Shown one piece after another: positions 8,535 to 17,400 of a DNA stretch of 64,000 nucleotides; positions within the stretch are counted from its first letter, which is position 1, and each line of letters starts with the position of its first letter. This DNA comes from Micromonospora tulbaghiae (GTDB lineage Bacteria > Actinomycetota > Actinomycetes > Mycobacteriales > Micromonosporaceae): the NCBI RefSeq assembly GCF_900091605.1, contig NZ_FMCQ01000001.1, positions 62,001 to 126,000 of the forward strand, given 5' to 3'. Under the pieces are notes generated by a model. It worked only from the letters and a program-made list of their open reading frames with translations. It did not search any database and was not told where the DNA came from. The position numbers and the translations under genes were made by a program.

Positions 8535-10114
8535 CCCGGGCGGACGCCGGCGGCACCCCGACGCTCACCGCACCGCCCCCCGGGCCGGGCGCGGGGCTGG
8601 GCGGCGCGGCCCGGCAGGGCTTCGCCAACCTCGTAGGGGTCGGGCTGGCCGCGGTGGCCGGCTTCGGCCTGAACATCGTCATCGCCCGGGGCTGGTCGGT
8701 CCGCGAGGCGGGCATGTTCTTCGCGGCTACCAGCGCGTTCATGATCGCCGCGTCGGCGGCGCGGCTCGGCACCGACGTCGGCACCGTCTACTTCGTCAGC
8801 CGCCAGCGCACGCTCGACCGCCGCGACCAGATCCGGGGCACGATCCTGGTCGGGTTGCTGCCGGTGCTGGTGGTCGGCACCCTGCTCGGGCTGGCCGGCT
8901 GGCTGGCCGCACCGGCGCTGGCCCGGGCCACCATGCCGGAGGCCGGGCCGGAGGCGGTGACCGCGCTGCGCATCCTGCTGGCGTTCGTGCCGCTGGCCGC
9001 GCTCAACGACTACGCGCTCGCCGCCTGCCGGGGCTTCGGTCAGATGCGCCCGCTGCTGACGGTGGAGCGGCTCGGCCGCACGCTGGTGCAGTTCCTGGCC
9101 GTGGCGGTGGCCGCCTGGCTCGGGCTGTCCGCCACCGTCGCGCTGCCGCTGGCCTGGGTGGTGCCGTACCTGATCGCCGCGGTGGTCGCGCTGTTCTGGC
9201 TGAGCCGGCTGGTCGGCCGGGCCGGCCGGCAGGTGATCCGGCCGGTGCCGGCGCGTGAGCTGGCCGGACCGTTCTGGCGCTTCACCGGGCCGCGTGCGGT
9301 CAGCAGTCTGGCCGCCATCGTGGTGCAGCGGCTGGACATCGTGCTGCTCAGTGCGTTGCGCGGGCCGGCCGAGGCGGCCATCTACACGGCGGCGACCCGG
9401 TTCCTGGCGCTGGGCCAGCTCTCCAGCGTCGCGCTGTCCAGCTCGGTGCAGCACCGGCTGGCCGCCGCGTTCGCCCGCAACGACCGGGCCGAGGCGGGCC
9501 AGCTCTACCAGGTCGCCACCGGCTGGCTCGTGATCCTCTCCTGGCCCGCGTACCTGATCTTCGCGGCGTTCGCCACGCCGATGCTGGCGCTGTTCGGAGG
9601 CGACTACGCCGACGGCCGCCGGGTCGTGGTGCTGCTGGCACTGACCATGCTGCTGGCCACCGGCTGCGGCATGGTCGACATGGTGCTCAACATGGCCGGG
9701 CGCACTGCGTGGACGTTCTACAACGCGATGACCGGCACCGTGCTCAACGTGGTCGGCAACGTGGTGCTCATCCCGCGTTACGGCATCCTCGGCGCGGCCC
9801 TGGCCTGGACCGTCTCCATCCTGGTCACCAACCTGGTGCCGCTGACCCAGCTCTGGTGGTCGATGCGGCTGCACCCGTTCGGCGCCGGCACCCGCACCGC
9901 GATGGCGCTCGCCGTCGTGACGCTGGGCCTGCCGCTCGGCGTGGCGACCCTGCTCGGCGCCGCGCCGCTGGTGCTCGCGCTGGTGACCGCCGTCGGCCTG
10001 GCCGCGTACGTGGCGGGTGTCTGGCGCTGGCGGCGCACCCTGAACCTCGACGCGCTGCGCGCCCTGCGCCGTGGCCGTAACCGGGCCGGGGCGGACCCGG
10101 CCGCCCAGTCCTGA
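8531..10114 (+). CDS. Wzx-type polysaccharide flippase (MOP superfamily)
   Basis: The 527-residue protein has about twelve to fourteen hydrophobic helices. Its features are typical of Wzx/MurJ-like lipid-linked oligosaccharide flippases: an N-terminal GLNIVIARGWSVREAGMF region, charged intracellular loops and a C-terminal repeat of the fold. It would move the lipid-linked repeat unit across the membrane to the Wzy-like polymerase. GTG 8531 overlaps the sulfotransferase stop (GTGA) and is preferred. GTG 8501, 30 nt earlier, is the alternative and would overlap the upstream gene more deeply. Confidence 0.87.
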   Translation: MTRADAGGTPTLTAPPPGPGAGLGGAARQGFANLVGVGLAAVAGFGLNIVIARGWSVREAGMFFAATSAFMIAASAARLGTDVGTVYFVSRQRTLDRRDQIRGTILVGLLPVLVVGTLLGLAGWLAAPALARATMPEAGPEAVTALRILLAFVPLAALNDYALAACRGFGQMRPLLTVERLGRTLVQFLAVAVAAWLGLSATVALPLAWVVPYLIAAVVALFWLSRLVGRAGRQVIRPVPARELAGPFWRFTGPRAVSSLAAIVVQRLDIVLLSALRGPAEAAIYTAATRFLALGQLSSVALSSSVQHRLAAAFARNDRAEAGQLYQVATGWLVILSWPAYLIFAAFATPMLALFGGDYADGRRVVVLLALTMLLATGCGMVDMVLNMAGRTAWTFYNAMTGTVLNVVGNVVLIPRYGILGAALAWTVSILVTNLVPLTQLWWSMRLHPFGAGTRTAMALAVVTLGLPLGVATLLGAAPLVLALVTAVGLAAYVAGVWRWRRTLNLDALRALRRGRNRAGADPAAQS

Positions 10115-10142
10115 CCGATCCTGCGCACCGATGGGACCTTCG

Positions 10143-11075
10143 ATGACAAGCGACTCCCCCCTCGCCCCGCACTCCGGCCTGTCCACGGTGAAGGCCGCGA
10201 AGCTCGCCGCGGTCGGCCTGCTGGCGGACCGCAAGGAACGGCGCGAGCTGGAACGGCCGGTGGAGGGGGGCAGCCGCCGGCTCACCCTGAAGGTGGAGCG
10301 GCCGATCTTCATCCTCGGCGCCCCGCGCTCCGGCACCACGTTCCTCGGCAGTTGCGTCGGCGCGCTGCCGGACGTGTCGTACCACTTCGAACCGCGCCTG
10401 ACCAAGGCCGTCGCCCGCTGTGTCTACGAGGGAAGCTGGACGCCGCAGCGGGCCGCGCGCTACTTCCGCGGCTACTACGGCGCGCTGCTCGCCGCCTCCG
10501 GACACGGCGGCCTGCGGTTCGCCGAGAAGGACCCGGAGAACTGCTTCATCGTGCCGTTCCTGACCGAGGTCTTCCCGGACGCGGTCTTCCTGCACGTCTA
10601 CCGGGACGGGCGGGACGTGGCGGTGTCGCACGCCGAGCAGCCCTGGCTGAACGCCGCGTCCACGGGCACCGGTCGCAGTGGGCGGGGCGGTACGCCGTGG
10701 GGCGCCGCGCCCCGGTTCTGGGTGGAGCCGGAGCGGCGCGACGAGTTCACGCAGGTCTCCGACCTGGGCCGGTCGGCCTGGATGTGGCGGCGGTTCACCG
10801 GCAGCGCACTCACCCAGCTCGCCGAGCTGCCCGCGGAGCGGGTGCGGCACCTGCGATACGAGGATGTCGTCACCCGCCCCGCCGAGGCGGCCGAGGTCGT
10901 GGCCGACTTCCTGGAGGTCGGTGACCCGGCCGGGCGGGAGGCGCTGCACGCCCGCTTCGCCAAGGCGCGGCCGGGCTCGGTGGGGCGCTGGCGGAAGCGA
11001 CTGACCGAAAAGGATCTGGCCGACGTGATGGCTCAGGCCGGGCCGCTGCTGACGCAACTCGGCTACCCCACCTGA
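10143..11075 (+). CDS. Sulfotransferase family protein
   Basis: The 310-residue protein is the third sulfotransferase of the region. It has the phosphosulfate loop GAPRSGTTFLG (about residues 59-69) and the 3'-phosphate motif YRDGRDVAVSHAE (about 153-165). The sequence differs clearly from the other two, so it is not a recent duplicate, and a different acceptor or position on the polymer is likely. ATG 10143 has GGGA 6 nt upstream; ATG 10131 is an in-frame alternative without a ribosome-binding site. It ends the tightly coupled part of the operon: the next gene starts 120 nt later behind its own promoter-like TACCGT (11160-11165). Confidence 0.87.
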   Translation: MTSDSPLAPHSGLSTVKAAKLAAVGLLADRKERRELERPVEGGSRRLTLKVERPIFILGAPRSGTTFLGSCVGALPDVSYHFEPRLTKAVARCVYEGSWTPQRAARYFRGYYGALLAASGHGGLRFAEKDPENCFIVPFLTEVFPDAVFLHVYRDGRDVAVSHAEQPWLNAASTGTGRSGRGGTPWGAAPRFWVEPERRDEFTQVSDLGRSAWMWRRFTGSALTQLAELPAERVRHLRYEDVVTRPAEAAEVVADFLEVGDPAGREALHARFAKARPGSVGRWRKRLTEKDLADVMAQAGPLLTQLGYPT

Positions 11076-11195
11076 GCGCCGCGTCACAGGTAGAGTGCCA
11101 GGGGTCGCCCGCCCGGCCCGGCGTGCCTCTCCGCCCACGCGGATTCGTCAGGGCCCCCATACCGTGGCCGGCGACCGTCCTGGGGAGAGGTTGCG

Positions 11196-12263
11196 GTGGT
11201 ACGACGGTTACGACTGACGATGGCTGCCGTGCTGGGCCTGGCCTTGCTGGCACCGGCGGTGGCGGCCTGTGACATCGGCTCCGAACGGTCCGGCGAGGAG
11301 ACGACTGCCGCGCCGGCCCCGCCGACGGTGACGCCGCGGACCGCTCCGGTCCGCACCACCGGACGCGGGCCGGAGCCGCCCGAGAAGGGGGCCTGGCTCG
11401 GCACCTGGGTCAAGCCGCGGTTCCACAACGCCAGCGGGCGGGCCACGGCGTTCGACGATTTCAACCGGGCGGCCGGCGGCCAGCTCGCCATCGCGCACAT
11501 GTTCCACGAGTGGAACGAGCCGTTCCCGGGCGCCACCGAGCGGGCGTTCCAGGCGCAGGGCAAGCTCCAGATGATCTCGTGGCAGGGCACCGACACCCGG
11601 TCCACTGTCAGCGGCGTCTACGACTCGCTGATCCGGGAGCGCGCGAAGGACGTCAAGGAGTTCGGCGTCCCGGTGCTGCTGCGCTACCGGTGGGAGATGG
11701 ACCGGCCGAACCTGGCCGCGAGCATGCACTCCCCGGAGGACTACGTCGCCGCCTGGAAGCACGTCCGCGGCATCTTCACCGAGATGGGCGTCACCAACGC
11801 GGGCTGGGTGTGGTGCCCGCACGCCGACGGGTTCGCCGAGCCGCAGCGGCGGGCCGCTGACTACTACCCCGGCGACGACCAGGTCGACTGGCTCTGCGCG
11901 GACGTCTATCCCAGCCCGGAGTGGAACAGCTTCTCCAACCGGATGGACCACTTCATGGCGTTCGCCAAGAAGCATCCGCGGCCGGTCATCATCGGTGAGT
12001 ACGGCCTGACCCAGGACGGGCGGCCGGGCCAGCGGGCCGAGTGGATGCGCGAGGTCGGGCCGTACCTGAAGAAGCACCCGCAGATCAAGGCGGCTGTCTA
12101 CTTCGCCGCCCGGCAGACGGAGAAGCCGATCTACGACAGCACGTTCGGCAACGACCCGGAGAGCGAGCAGGTCTTCCGGGAGATGGCGACCGATCCGTAC
12201 TTCCAGCCACCGATGCCGGACCTGAGTGTTCCCGGAGGAACACCCTCCGTGTCCCCCAGGTGA
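11196..12263 (+). CDS. GH26-like glycoside hydrolase lipoprotein
   Basis: The 355-residue protein has a lipoprotein signal (LLAPAVAAC, lipidated cysteine about residue 25), a Pro/Thr-rich linker and a TIM-barrel-type glycosidase domain. The GH26-type acid/base site reads RYRWEMDRP (Glu about 167). The nucleophile strand reads VIIGEYGLTQ (Glu about 268). Such enzymes cut mannan-like or other beta-linked polymers. Beside a biosynthesis operon it could trim, release or edit the organism's own polysaccharide at the cell surface. GTG 11196 follows GGGGAGAGG by about 5 nt. Confidence 0.8.
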   Translation: MVRRLRLTMAAVLGLALLAPAVAACDIGSERSGEETTAAPAPPTVTPRTAPVRTTGRGPEPPEKGAWLGTWVKPRFHNASGRATAFDDFNRAAGGQLAIAHMFHEWNEPFPGATERAFQAQGKLQMISWQGTDTRSTVSGVYDSLIRERAKDVKEFGVPVLLRYRWEMDRPNLAASMHSPEDYVAAWKHVRGIFTEMGVTNAGWVWCPHADGFAEPQRRAADYYPGDDQVDWLCADVYPSPEWNSFSNRMDHFMAFAKKHPRPVIIGEYGLTQDGRPGQRAEWMREVGPYLKKHPQIKAAVYFAARQTEKPIYDSTFGNDPESEQVFREMATDPYFQPPMPDLSVPGGTPSVSPR

Positions 12264-12300
12264 TCGTCGCTCGTCTTTTCGTGTGACCCGGGGCGTTTCC

Positions 12301-12317
12301 TCGGCCAAAAAGGCCGA
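12301..12317 (+). terminator. Hairpin between the GH26-like and malectin genes
   Basis: TCGGCC-AAAAA-GGCCGA forms a perfect 6-bp stem with an A5 loop, 38 nt after the GH26-like stop. There is no T-run, so this may be a weak terminator or a processing site. Confidence 0.4.
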
Positions 12318-12451
12318 ACCCGGGTGGACGGGCGACGGCCGAATGCGAGAAGGTATTGCTCTCACGTCTGCGGTCGGTCGAGTGACGCCCCGCCTCACGT
12401 CGGCACCGACCACGATCGCAGCGCCTCCGACGTTTCCCCCCGGAGTAGCCT

Positions 12452-15400
12452 GTGGCTTCCTCAATCCTGAGACACCGCTCGGTGTCCGCCTTCGGCGCTG
12501 CCGTACTCGGCATCGCCACCTTGTTCACACCGGTGCCGGCGCTCGCCGCGCCGGCCACGGCGCCCGCGCCCGACCACAGCACGATGGTCGGCGAGGTGCC
12601 GTCGGACAAGACGCCGAACATCAACGACGGCAACGTCGTGGCCATCCACGACGCCGGCAGCAAGGTGATCGTCGGCGGCTCGTTCACCAACGCGCAGAAC
12701 CGGGGTTCCTCACCCACCCCGGTCGACCGCCGCGGCCTGCTCGCCTTCGACAAGGCGACCGGCAAGATCGACAACGCGTTCGCGCCTGTGCTCGACGGTG
12801 ACGTCACCGCGGTCATCGCCGGCCCGACCCCGGGCACGGTCTACGTCGCCGGCAAGTTCAACAAGGTCGGCGACAAGAACTTCCGCAAGCTGGCGCTGCT
12901 GAACGTCGCGGACGGCACCCCCGTCGACGGGTTCAAGGGCCCGGCGTTCAACGGCACCGTGAACGACATCGCGCTCGTCGACGGCCACCTGCTGGTCGGC
13001 GGCATCTTCACCACCGTCACCGCGACGACCAACCGCAACGGGCTGGCCTCGCTGAACCCGACCACCGGCGCGGTAGACGACTACCTCACCGTGTCGCTCA
13101 CCGAGCACCACAACTGGACCCCGACCAACAACGGGGCCTCGGCCGGTGTCGGCGTGGAGAAGTTCACCGTCTCGCCGGACGGCAAGCACCTCGTCGTGAT
13201 CGGCAACTTCAAGAAGGCCGACGACGTGGTGCACGACCAGATCGTGCGGATCAACCTGGGCGCCAGCTCGGCCACGATCGCCGACTGGAACACCGACGGC
13301 TACTCCGCGGCCTGCAAGTACGCCGCGTTCGACTCGTGGGTGCGCGACATCCAGTTCTCCCCGGACAGCAAGTACTTCGTGGTGGTCACCACCGGCGCGT
13401 CGTACCCCGGCACGCTCTGCGACTCCGCGGCCCGCTGGGAGACCGACGCCACCGGCGACGGCCAGAAGCCGACCTGGACGAACTTCTCCGGCGGCGACAC
13501 GTTCCTCTCCGTCGGCATCAGCGAGAAGGCCATCTACGTCGGCGGTCACTTCCGCTGGTCGAACAACCCGCTGGCCCGCGACAAGGCCGGACCGGGCGCG
13601 GTGCCGCGGGCCAGCATCGCGGCGCTCGACCCGGTGAGCGGCCTGCCGCTGTCCTGGAACCCGGGCCGCCACCCGCGCGGCTACGGCGTCACCGAGATGC
13701 TGGTGACCCCGGAGGGCCTCTGGATGGGCAGCGACCAGGAGTACATCGGCAACTTCGACTACCAGCGCAAGCGGCTCGCCTTCTTCCCGCTGGACGGCGG
13801 CAACGCCCCGCACTCGACCAGCACGAAGGGTCTGCCGGGCAACGTCTACCAGGCCGGGCGCGCGGCGCAGACCGAGGTGCTCTACCGGGTCAACGCCGGT
13901 GGTCCGGCCATCCCGGCCACCGACGGCGGGCCGGACTGGGCCGCCGACAGCGCCACCGAGCCCAGCCCGTACCACAACACGGGCAACCAGGTCACCAGCT
14001 ACACCACGAACGCGACGTTCGACGCCACCGTGCCGGCGAGCACGCCGGCCACGCTGTTCAACACCGAGCGGTGGGACGAGGCGACCGCGCCGGACATGCA
14101 GTGGGACATCCCGGTCGCGGCCGGCACCCGGGTCGACGTCCGGATCTACATGGGCAACCGCTGGTCCGGCACGAGCAAGCCGGGCGCCCGCAAGTTCGAC
14201 GTCAGCGTCGACGGCGTGCTCAAGCTGAACGACTTCGACCCGGTCGTCGCGGCCGGCGGGACCGACCGCGGCACCATGCAGTCCATCTCGGTGGTCAGCG
14301 ACGGCGTGGTCGACATCGACTTCGGCCGGGTGCTCCAGAACCCGCTGCTGCACGGCATCGAGATCGTCAAGACCGCGCCCACGCCGGACGCCTCGGACGT
14401 GCTCTACCGGGTCAACGCGGGTGGCGACCAGCTGGCGGCGCCGAGCGGCCCGGCCTGGGCCGCGGACACCGCCGCCGCGCCGAGCACCTACCACAACGCC
14501 GGCAACCAGGTGACCAGCTACACCACGAACGCCTCGCTCGACGGCACGGTGCCGTCGGGCACGCCGGTCGAGCTGTTCAACGCGGAGCGGTGGGACGAGT
14601 CGCCCGCGCCGGACATGCAGTGGGACTTCCCGGTCCCGGCCGGCACGCCGGTGCAGGTGCGTCTCTACCTGGCGAACCGCTGGGCCGGCACCGCCACCGC
14701 CGGCAAGCGCAAGTTCAACGTGACCATCGACGGCGTGGTCAAGCTGAGCAACTTCGACCCGATCGCCGCGATCGGCGCCACCAACCGGGGCACCATGCGC
14801 GCGTTCCCGATCACCAGTGACGGCAACATCGACATCGACTTCGGTCGCGTCCTGGAGAACCCGCTGGTGCAGGGCATCGAGATCGTCAAGCTGCCCCCGG
14901 TGCCGCCGGCCACCACCGTCGACAGCATCACCAAGCGCACGTACGACGGTGCTACCTCGGTCGGCAACGCGATGTCGGTGCCGAACGGCGACAACACCGG
15001 CTGGTCGAAGATCAAGGGCGCGTTCTGGGTCGGTGGTGACCTGTTCTACGGCGTCGGCGGCGACCTCTACAAGCGCTCGTTCGACGGCAGCGAGTTCGGC
15101 ACCGCCAAGAAGCTCGACCCGTACCACGACGCCAAGTGGGACACGGTCGTCACCGGCTCCGCGCCGGAGGGCTCCACGTACGCCGGCATGACCGGCAACT
15201 TCGCCGCGGAGCTGCCGAACGTGACCGCGATGTTCTACAAGAGCGGCCGGATCTACTACTCGCTGGCCGGTCAGAGCACGCTGTTCTGGCGCGGGTTCGC
15301 GCCGGACACCGGCACCGTCGGCGCCGAGCGCAACACGGTCACCGGCACCACCGCCTTCGCCGACGCGGGCGGCCTGTTCCTGGACGGCGACAAGCTCTAC

Positions 15401-15538
15401 GTCGTCTCCCGGAGCACCGGCAACCTGTCCTCGATGGCGTGGTCGGACGGCGTGCCGACCGGCTCCGCCACGGTGCGCAGCGGTCCGGGCGTCGACGACG
15501 TGGACTGGCGCGGCACCTCGGTCTTCGTCGGCCCCTGA
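12452..15538 (+). CDS. Large secreted protein with beta-propeller region and two malectin domains
   Basis: The 1028-residue protein has a signal peptide (cleavage near ALA-AP, about residue 33). A beta-propeller-like region follows (about 50-460) with repeated units of the VIVGGSFTN, VYVAGKFNKV and IYVGGHFRW kind. Two tandem malectin-type carbohydrate-binding domains come next (about 475-645 and 650-820), each starting VLYRVNAGG. A C-terminal domain (about 835-1028) looks propeller-like again. The two malectin repeats are about 520 bp apart and very similar even at DNA level. It probably binds the extracellular polymer. GTG 12452 has GGAG 6 nt upstream. It is the last gene before a perfect hairpin terminator. 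Confidence 0.82.
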   Translation: MASSILRHRSVSAFGAAVLGIATLFTPVPALAAPATAPAPDHSTMVGEVPSDKTPNINDGNVVAIHDAGSKVIVGGSFTNAQNRGSSPTPVDRRGLLAFDKATGKIDNAFAPVLDGDVTAVIAGPTPGTVYVAGKFNKVGDKNFRKLALLNVADGTPVDGFKGPAFNGTVNDIALVDGHLLVGGIFTTVTATTNRNGLASLNPTTGAVDDYLTVSLTEHHNWTPTNNGASAGVGVEKFTVSPDGKHLVVIGNFKKADDVVHDQIVRINLGASSATIADWNTDGYSAACKYAAFDSWVRDIQFSPDSKYFVVVTTGASYPGTLCDSAARWETDATGDGQKPTWTNFSGGDTFLSVGISEKAIYVGGHFRWSNNPLARDKAGPGAVPRASIAALDPVSGLPLSWNPGRHPRGYGVTEMLVTPEGLWMGSDQEYIGNFDYQRKRLAFFPLDGGNAPHSTSTKGLPGNVYQAGRAAQTEVLYRVNAGGPAIPATDGGPDWAADSATEPSPYHNTGNQVTSYTTNATFDATVPASTPATLFNTERWDEATAPDMQWDIPVAAGTRVDVRIYMGNRWSGTSKPGARKFDVSVDGVLKLNDFDPVVAAGGTDRGTMQSISVVSDGVVDIDFGRVLQNPLLHGIEIVKTAPTPDASDVLYRVNAGGDQLAAPSGPAWAADTAAAPSTYHNAGNQVTSYTTNASLDGTVPSGTPVELFNAERWDESPAPDMQWDFPVPAGTPVQVRLYLANRWAGTATAGKRKFNVTIDGVVKLSNFDPIAAIGATNRGTMRAFPITSDGNIDIDFGRVLENPLVQGIEIVKLPPVPPATTVDSITKRTYDGATSVGNAMSVPNGDNTGWSKIKGAFWVGGDLFYGVGGDLYKRSFDGSEFGTAKKLDPYHDAKWDTVVTGSAPEGSTYAGMTGNFAAELPNVTAMFYKSGRIYYSLAGQSTLFWRGFAPDTGTVGAERNTVTGTTAFADAGGLFLDGDKLYVVSRSTGNLSSMAWSDGVPTGSATVRSGPGVDDVDWRGTSVFVGP

Positions 15539-15573
15539 CGGGCGGGCACGACCGAAACGAAACGCATGACGAC

Positions 15574-15603
15574 GATGGCCCGGCCGATATCGGCCGGGCC
15601 ATC
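15574..15603. terminator. Perfect 30-nt palindromic terminator between convergent genes
   Basis: Two 15-nt arms (GATGGCCCGGCCGAT and its complement) form an uninterrupted palindrome followed by GCCCTTT. It ends the polysaccharide operon and probably also terminates the leftward CBS gene. Confidence 0.75.
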
Positions 15604-15637
15604 GCCCTTTCTCCGGCGCCGGTCGCGCCGGACCGGA

Positions 15638-16030
15638 TCAGGTCCGGGTCGGCGCGTGCTGCCCCGCCCAGACCCGCATCAGGTCCCGTACCGAGATCAC
15701 TCCCGCCACCTCCCGCCCGTCGAGCACGACCAGGTGACGGAACCCGCCGCGGGCCATCGCGGCGGCTGCCTCCTCTACCGTCCAGTCCGGGCCGGCGTAG
15801 ACGACGTCCCAGGTCAGGTGTGCGCCGGTGCGCTCGACATCCGGGTCGAGCCCGGCTCCGATCGCCTTCAGCACATCGCGTTCGGTCATGATCCCGACCC
15901 CCTCGGAGTCCGGGTCGATCACGACCGCCGACCCGACACCGCGGGCCGACATCATCCGGGCCGCCTGCCGGAGCGTGTGCTCCGGCCCGACCACGAGTAC
16001 CTCGCTGGACATCGCTTCCCGTACCTGCAT
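15638..16030 (-). CDS. CBS-domain pair protein
   Basis: The 130-residue protein consists of two CBS motifs (about residues 8-60 and 75-125) and nothing else. The typical turns GVGSAVVIDPDSEGVGIMTERDVL and FRHLVVLDGREVAGVISVRDL (only partly conserved in detail) define each motif. Tandem CBS domains form a Bateman module that binds adenine nucleotides and regulates partner proteins. No partner is obvious here. The start is ATG 16030 or GTG 16033; AGGGGT lies 5-8 nt upstream of them. Confidence 0.85.
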   Translation of the reverse strand: MQVREAMSSEVLVVGPEHTLRQAARMMSARGVGSAVVIDPDSEGVGIMTERDVLKAIGAGLDPDVERTGAHLTWDVVYAGPDWTVEEAAAAMARGGFRHLVVLDGREVAGVISVRDLMRVWAGQHAPTRT

Positions 16031-16130
16031 CACACATCACCCCTGTGGGACGGCGACTGAGTACGGACATGGTGGGCCCTCGATGCGTACCGGGACAAGG
16101 ACGGGCATCGCCGGAGACGGCGCGGATGGC

Positions 16131-16145
16131 TACTGTCGGAGGGTG
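16131..16145 (+). promoter_or_regulatory. Leaderless-type promoter for the NUDIX gene
   Basis: TACTGT (16131-16136) ends 6 nt before GTG 16143, so transcription should begin at or next to the start codon. The GGAGG immediately abutting the GTG is too close to act as a ribosome-binding site. Confidence 0.55.
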
Positions 16146-16598
16146 CCCACCGAGCCCCTCCGCTGCGCCGGCGCGCTGATCGTCGACGACGACGGCCGCA
16201 TCTTCATCCAACGCCGGTCCCCCGAGCGGCGCCTCTTTCCGAACTGCTGGGACATCGTCGGCGGCCATCTGGAGCCGGGCGAGGAGATCGACGACGCGCT
16301 GCGCCGGGAGGTCACCGAGGAGACCGGCTGGGCCGTGTCGCACGTGCTCGGCCTGGTCGGCGAATACCGGTACACCGCCGACGACGGGCTGACCCGGGTG
16401 GAGACCGACTTCCTGATCCGGGTGGACGGCGACCTGAGCCGGCCCCGGCTGGAGGAGGGCAAGCACACCGAGTTCCGCTGGCTGGCCGAACGTGACATCG
16501 CCCTGCTCGACGAGCACCGGGACGTCAACGACGGGCTCATCCGGCGGATCGCGGAGGACGGCTTCGCCGCGCTGCGTTCGATCGGGCTGACGGGCTGA
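16143..16598 (+). CDS. NUDIX hydrolase
   Basis: The 151-residue protein has a complete NUDIX box beginning GGHLEPGEE and ending REVTEETGW (about residues 40-62), with the glutamates that bind the catalytic metal. NUDIX enzymes cleave nucleoside diphosphates linked to another moiety. The substrate here is unknown; the closest-looking relatives by motif are MutT/isopentenyl-diphosphate-isomerase-type small proteins. The leaderless-type promoter fixes the GTG start. The gene is separated by 70 nt from the nucleotidyltransferase that follows. Confidence 0.85.
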   Translation: MPTEPLRCAGALIVDDDGRIFIQRRSPERRLFPNCWDIVGGHLEPGEEIDDALRREVTEETGWAVSHVLGLVGEYRYTADDGLTRVETDFLIRVDGDLSRPRLEEGKHTEFRWLAERDIALLDEHRDVNDGLIRRIAEDGFAALRSIGLTG

Positions 16599-16668
16599 AC
16601 CACTGCGGGCCGGTGGCCGACGATATCCTCGCCGGGTGGAATCGGGTCGAGAAGAGGAGCGTGTCGGC

Positions 16669-17400
16669 ATGATCGGGATGGTGCTCGCCGCGGGTGCGGG
16701 GCGCCGGCTGCGGCCGTACACGGACACCCTGCCCAAGGCCCTGGTGCCGGTCGACGGGGAGACCACCATCCTCGACATCTCGCTGCGCAACCTCGCCGAG
16801 GTGGGGCTGAACGAGGTCGTGATCGTGGTGGGCTACGCGGCCGACGCGGTGCGGCAGCGCCAGGCCGCCCTGGAGGAGAAGTACGGCGTCACGCTCACCC
16901 TGGTCCACAACGACAAGGCGGAGGAGTGGAACAACGCGTACTCGCTCTGGCTGGCGCGTGAGCACTTCTCCCGGGGCGTGCTGCTCGTCAACGGCGACAC
17001 CGTGCACCCGGTGAGCGTGGAGAAGACGCTGCTGGCCGAGCGCGGCCCGGGCATCCTGCTCGCCGTCGACACGCTCAAGCCGCTGGCCGAGGAGGAGATG
17101 AAGACCACCTTCGACGCCGCCGGCCAGCTCACCCGCATCACCAAGCTGATGGACCCGGGCGAGGCGTACGGCGAGTACATCGGCGCGACGCTCATCGAGC
17201 CGCAGGTGGCGGTGCCGCTCGCCGACGCGCTGGAGGCGACCTGGCGGCGTGACCCGAACCTCTACTACGAGGACGGCTACCAGGAGTTCGCCGAGCGCGG
17301 TGGCGAGGTGCGGGCGGCACCAATCGGTGACGTCTCCTGGGTCGAGGTCGACAACCACGCCGATCTGGCCCGGGCGCGGGAGATCGCGTGCCGCTACTAG
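16669..17400 (+). CDS. Sugar/alcohol-phosphate nucleotidyltransferase (LicC/CTP-type)
   Basis: The 243-residue protein starts directly with the nucleotidyltransferase signature MVLAAGAGRRLRPYTD, followed by LPKALVPVDG. Metal-binding residues are visible in VNGDTVHP. Its size and the motif NNAYSLWLA resemble phosphocholine or glycerol-phosphate cytidylyltransferases of the LicC/HddC group. ATG 16669 has AGGAG about 9 nt upstream. A possible -10 TATCCT (16624-16629) would also allow leaderless initiation at GTG 16636, adding 11 residues. It overlaps the dehydrogenase gene by 13 nt, which suggests it activates that enzyme's product as a CDP derivative. Confidence 0.8.
   Translation: MIGMVLAAGAGRRLRPYTDTLPKALVPVDGETTILDISLRNLAEVGLNEVVIVVGYAADAVRQRQAALEEKYGVTLTLVHNDKAEEWNNAYSLWLAREHFSRGVLLVNGDTVHPVSVEKTLLAERGPGILLAVDTLKPLAEEEMKTTFDAAGQLTRITKLMDPGEAYGEYIGATLIEPQVAVPLADALEATWRRDPNLYYEDGYQEFAERGGEVRAAPIGDVSWVEVDNHADLARAREIACRY

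Noticed and set aside
12710-15127. An 805-codon open frame on the minus strand
   Set aside because: It mirrors the malectin-repeat gene with Val/Arg/Asp/His-rich nonsense sequence. The plus-strand gene has a signal peptide, domains and a ribosome-binding site.
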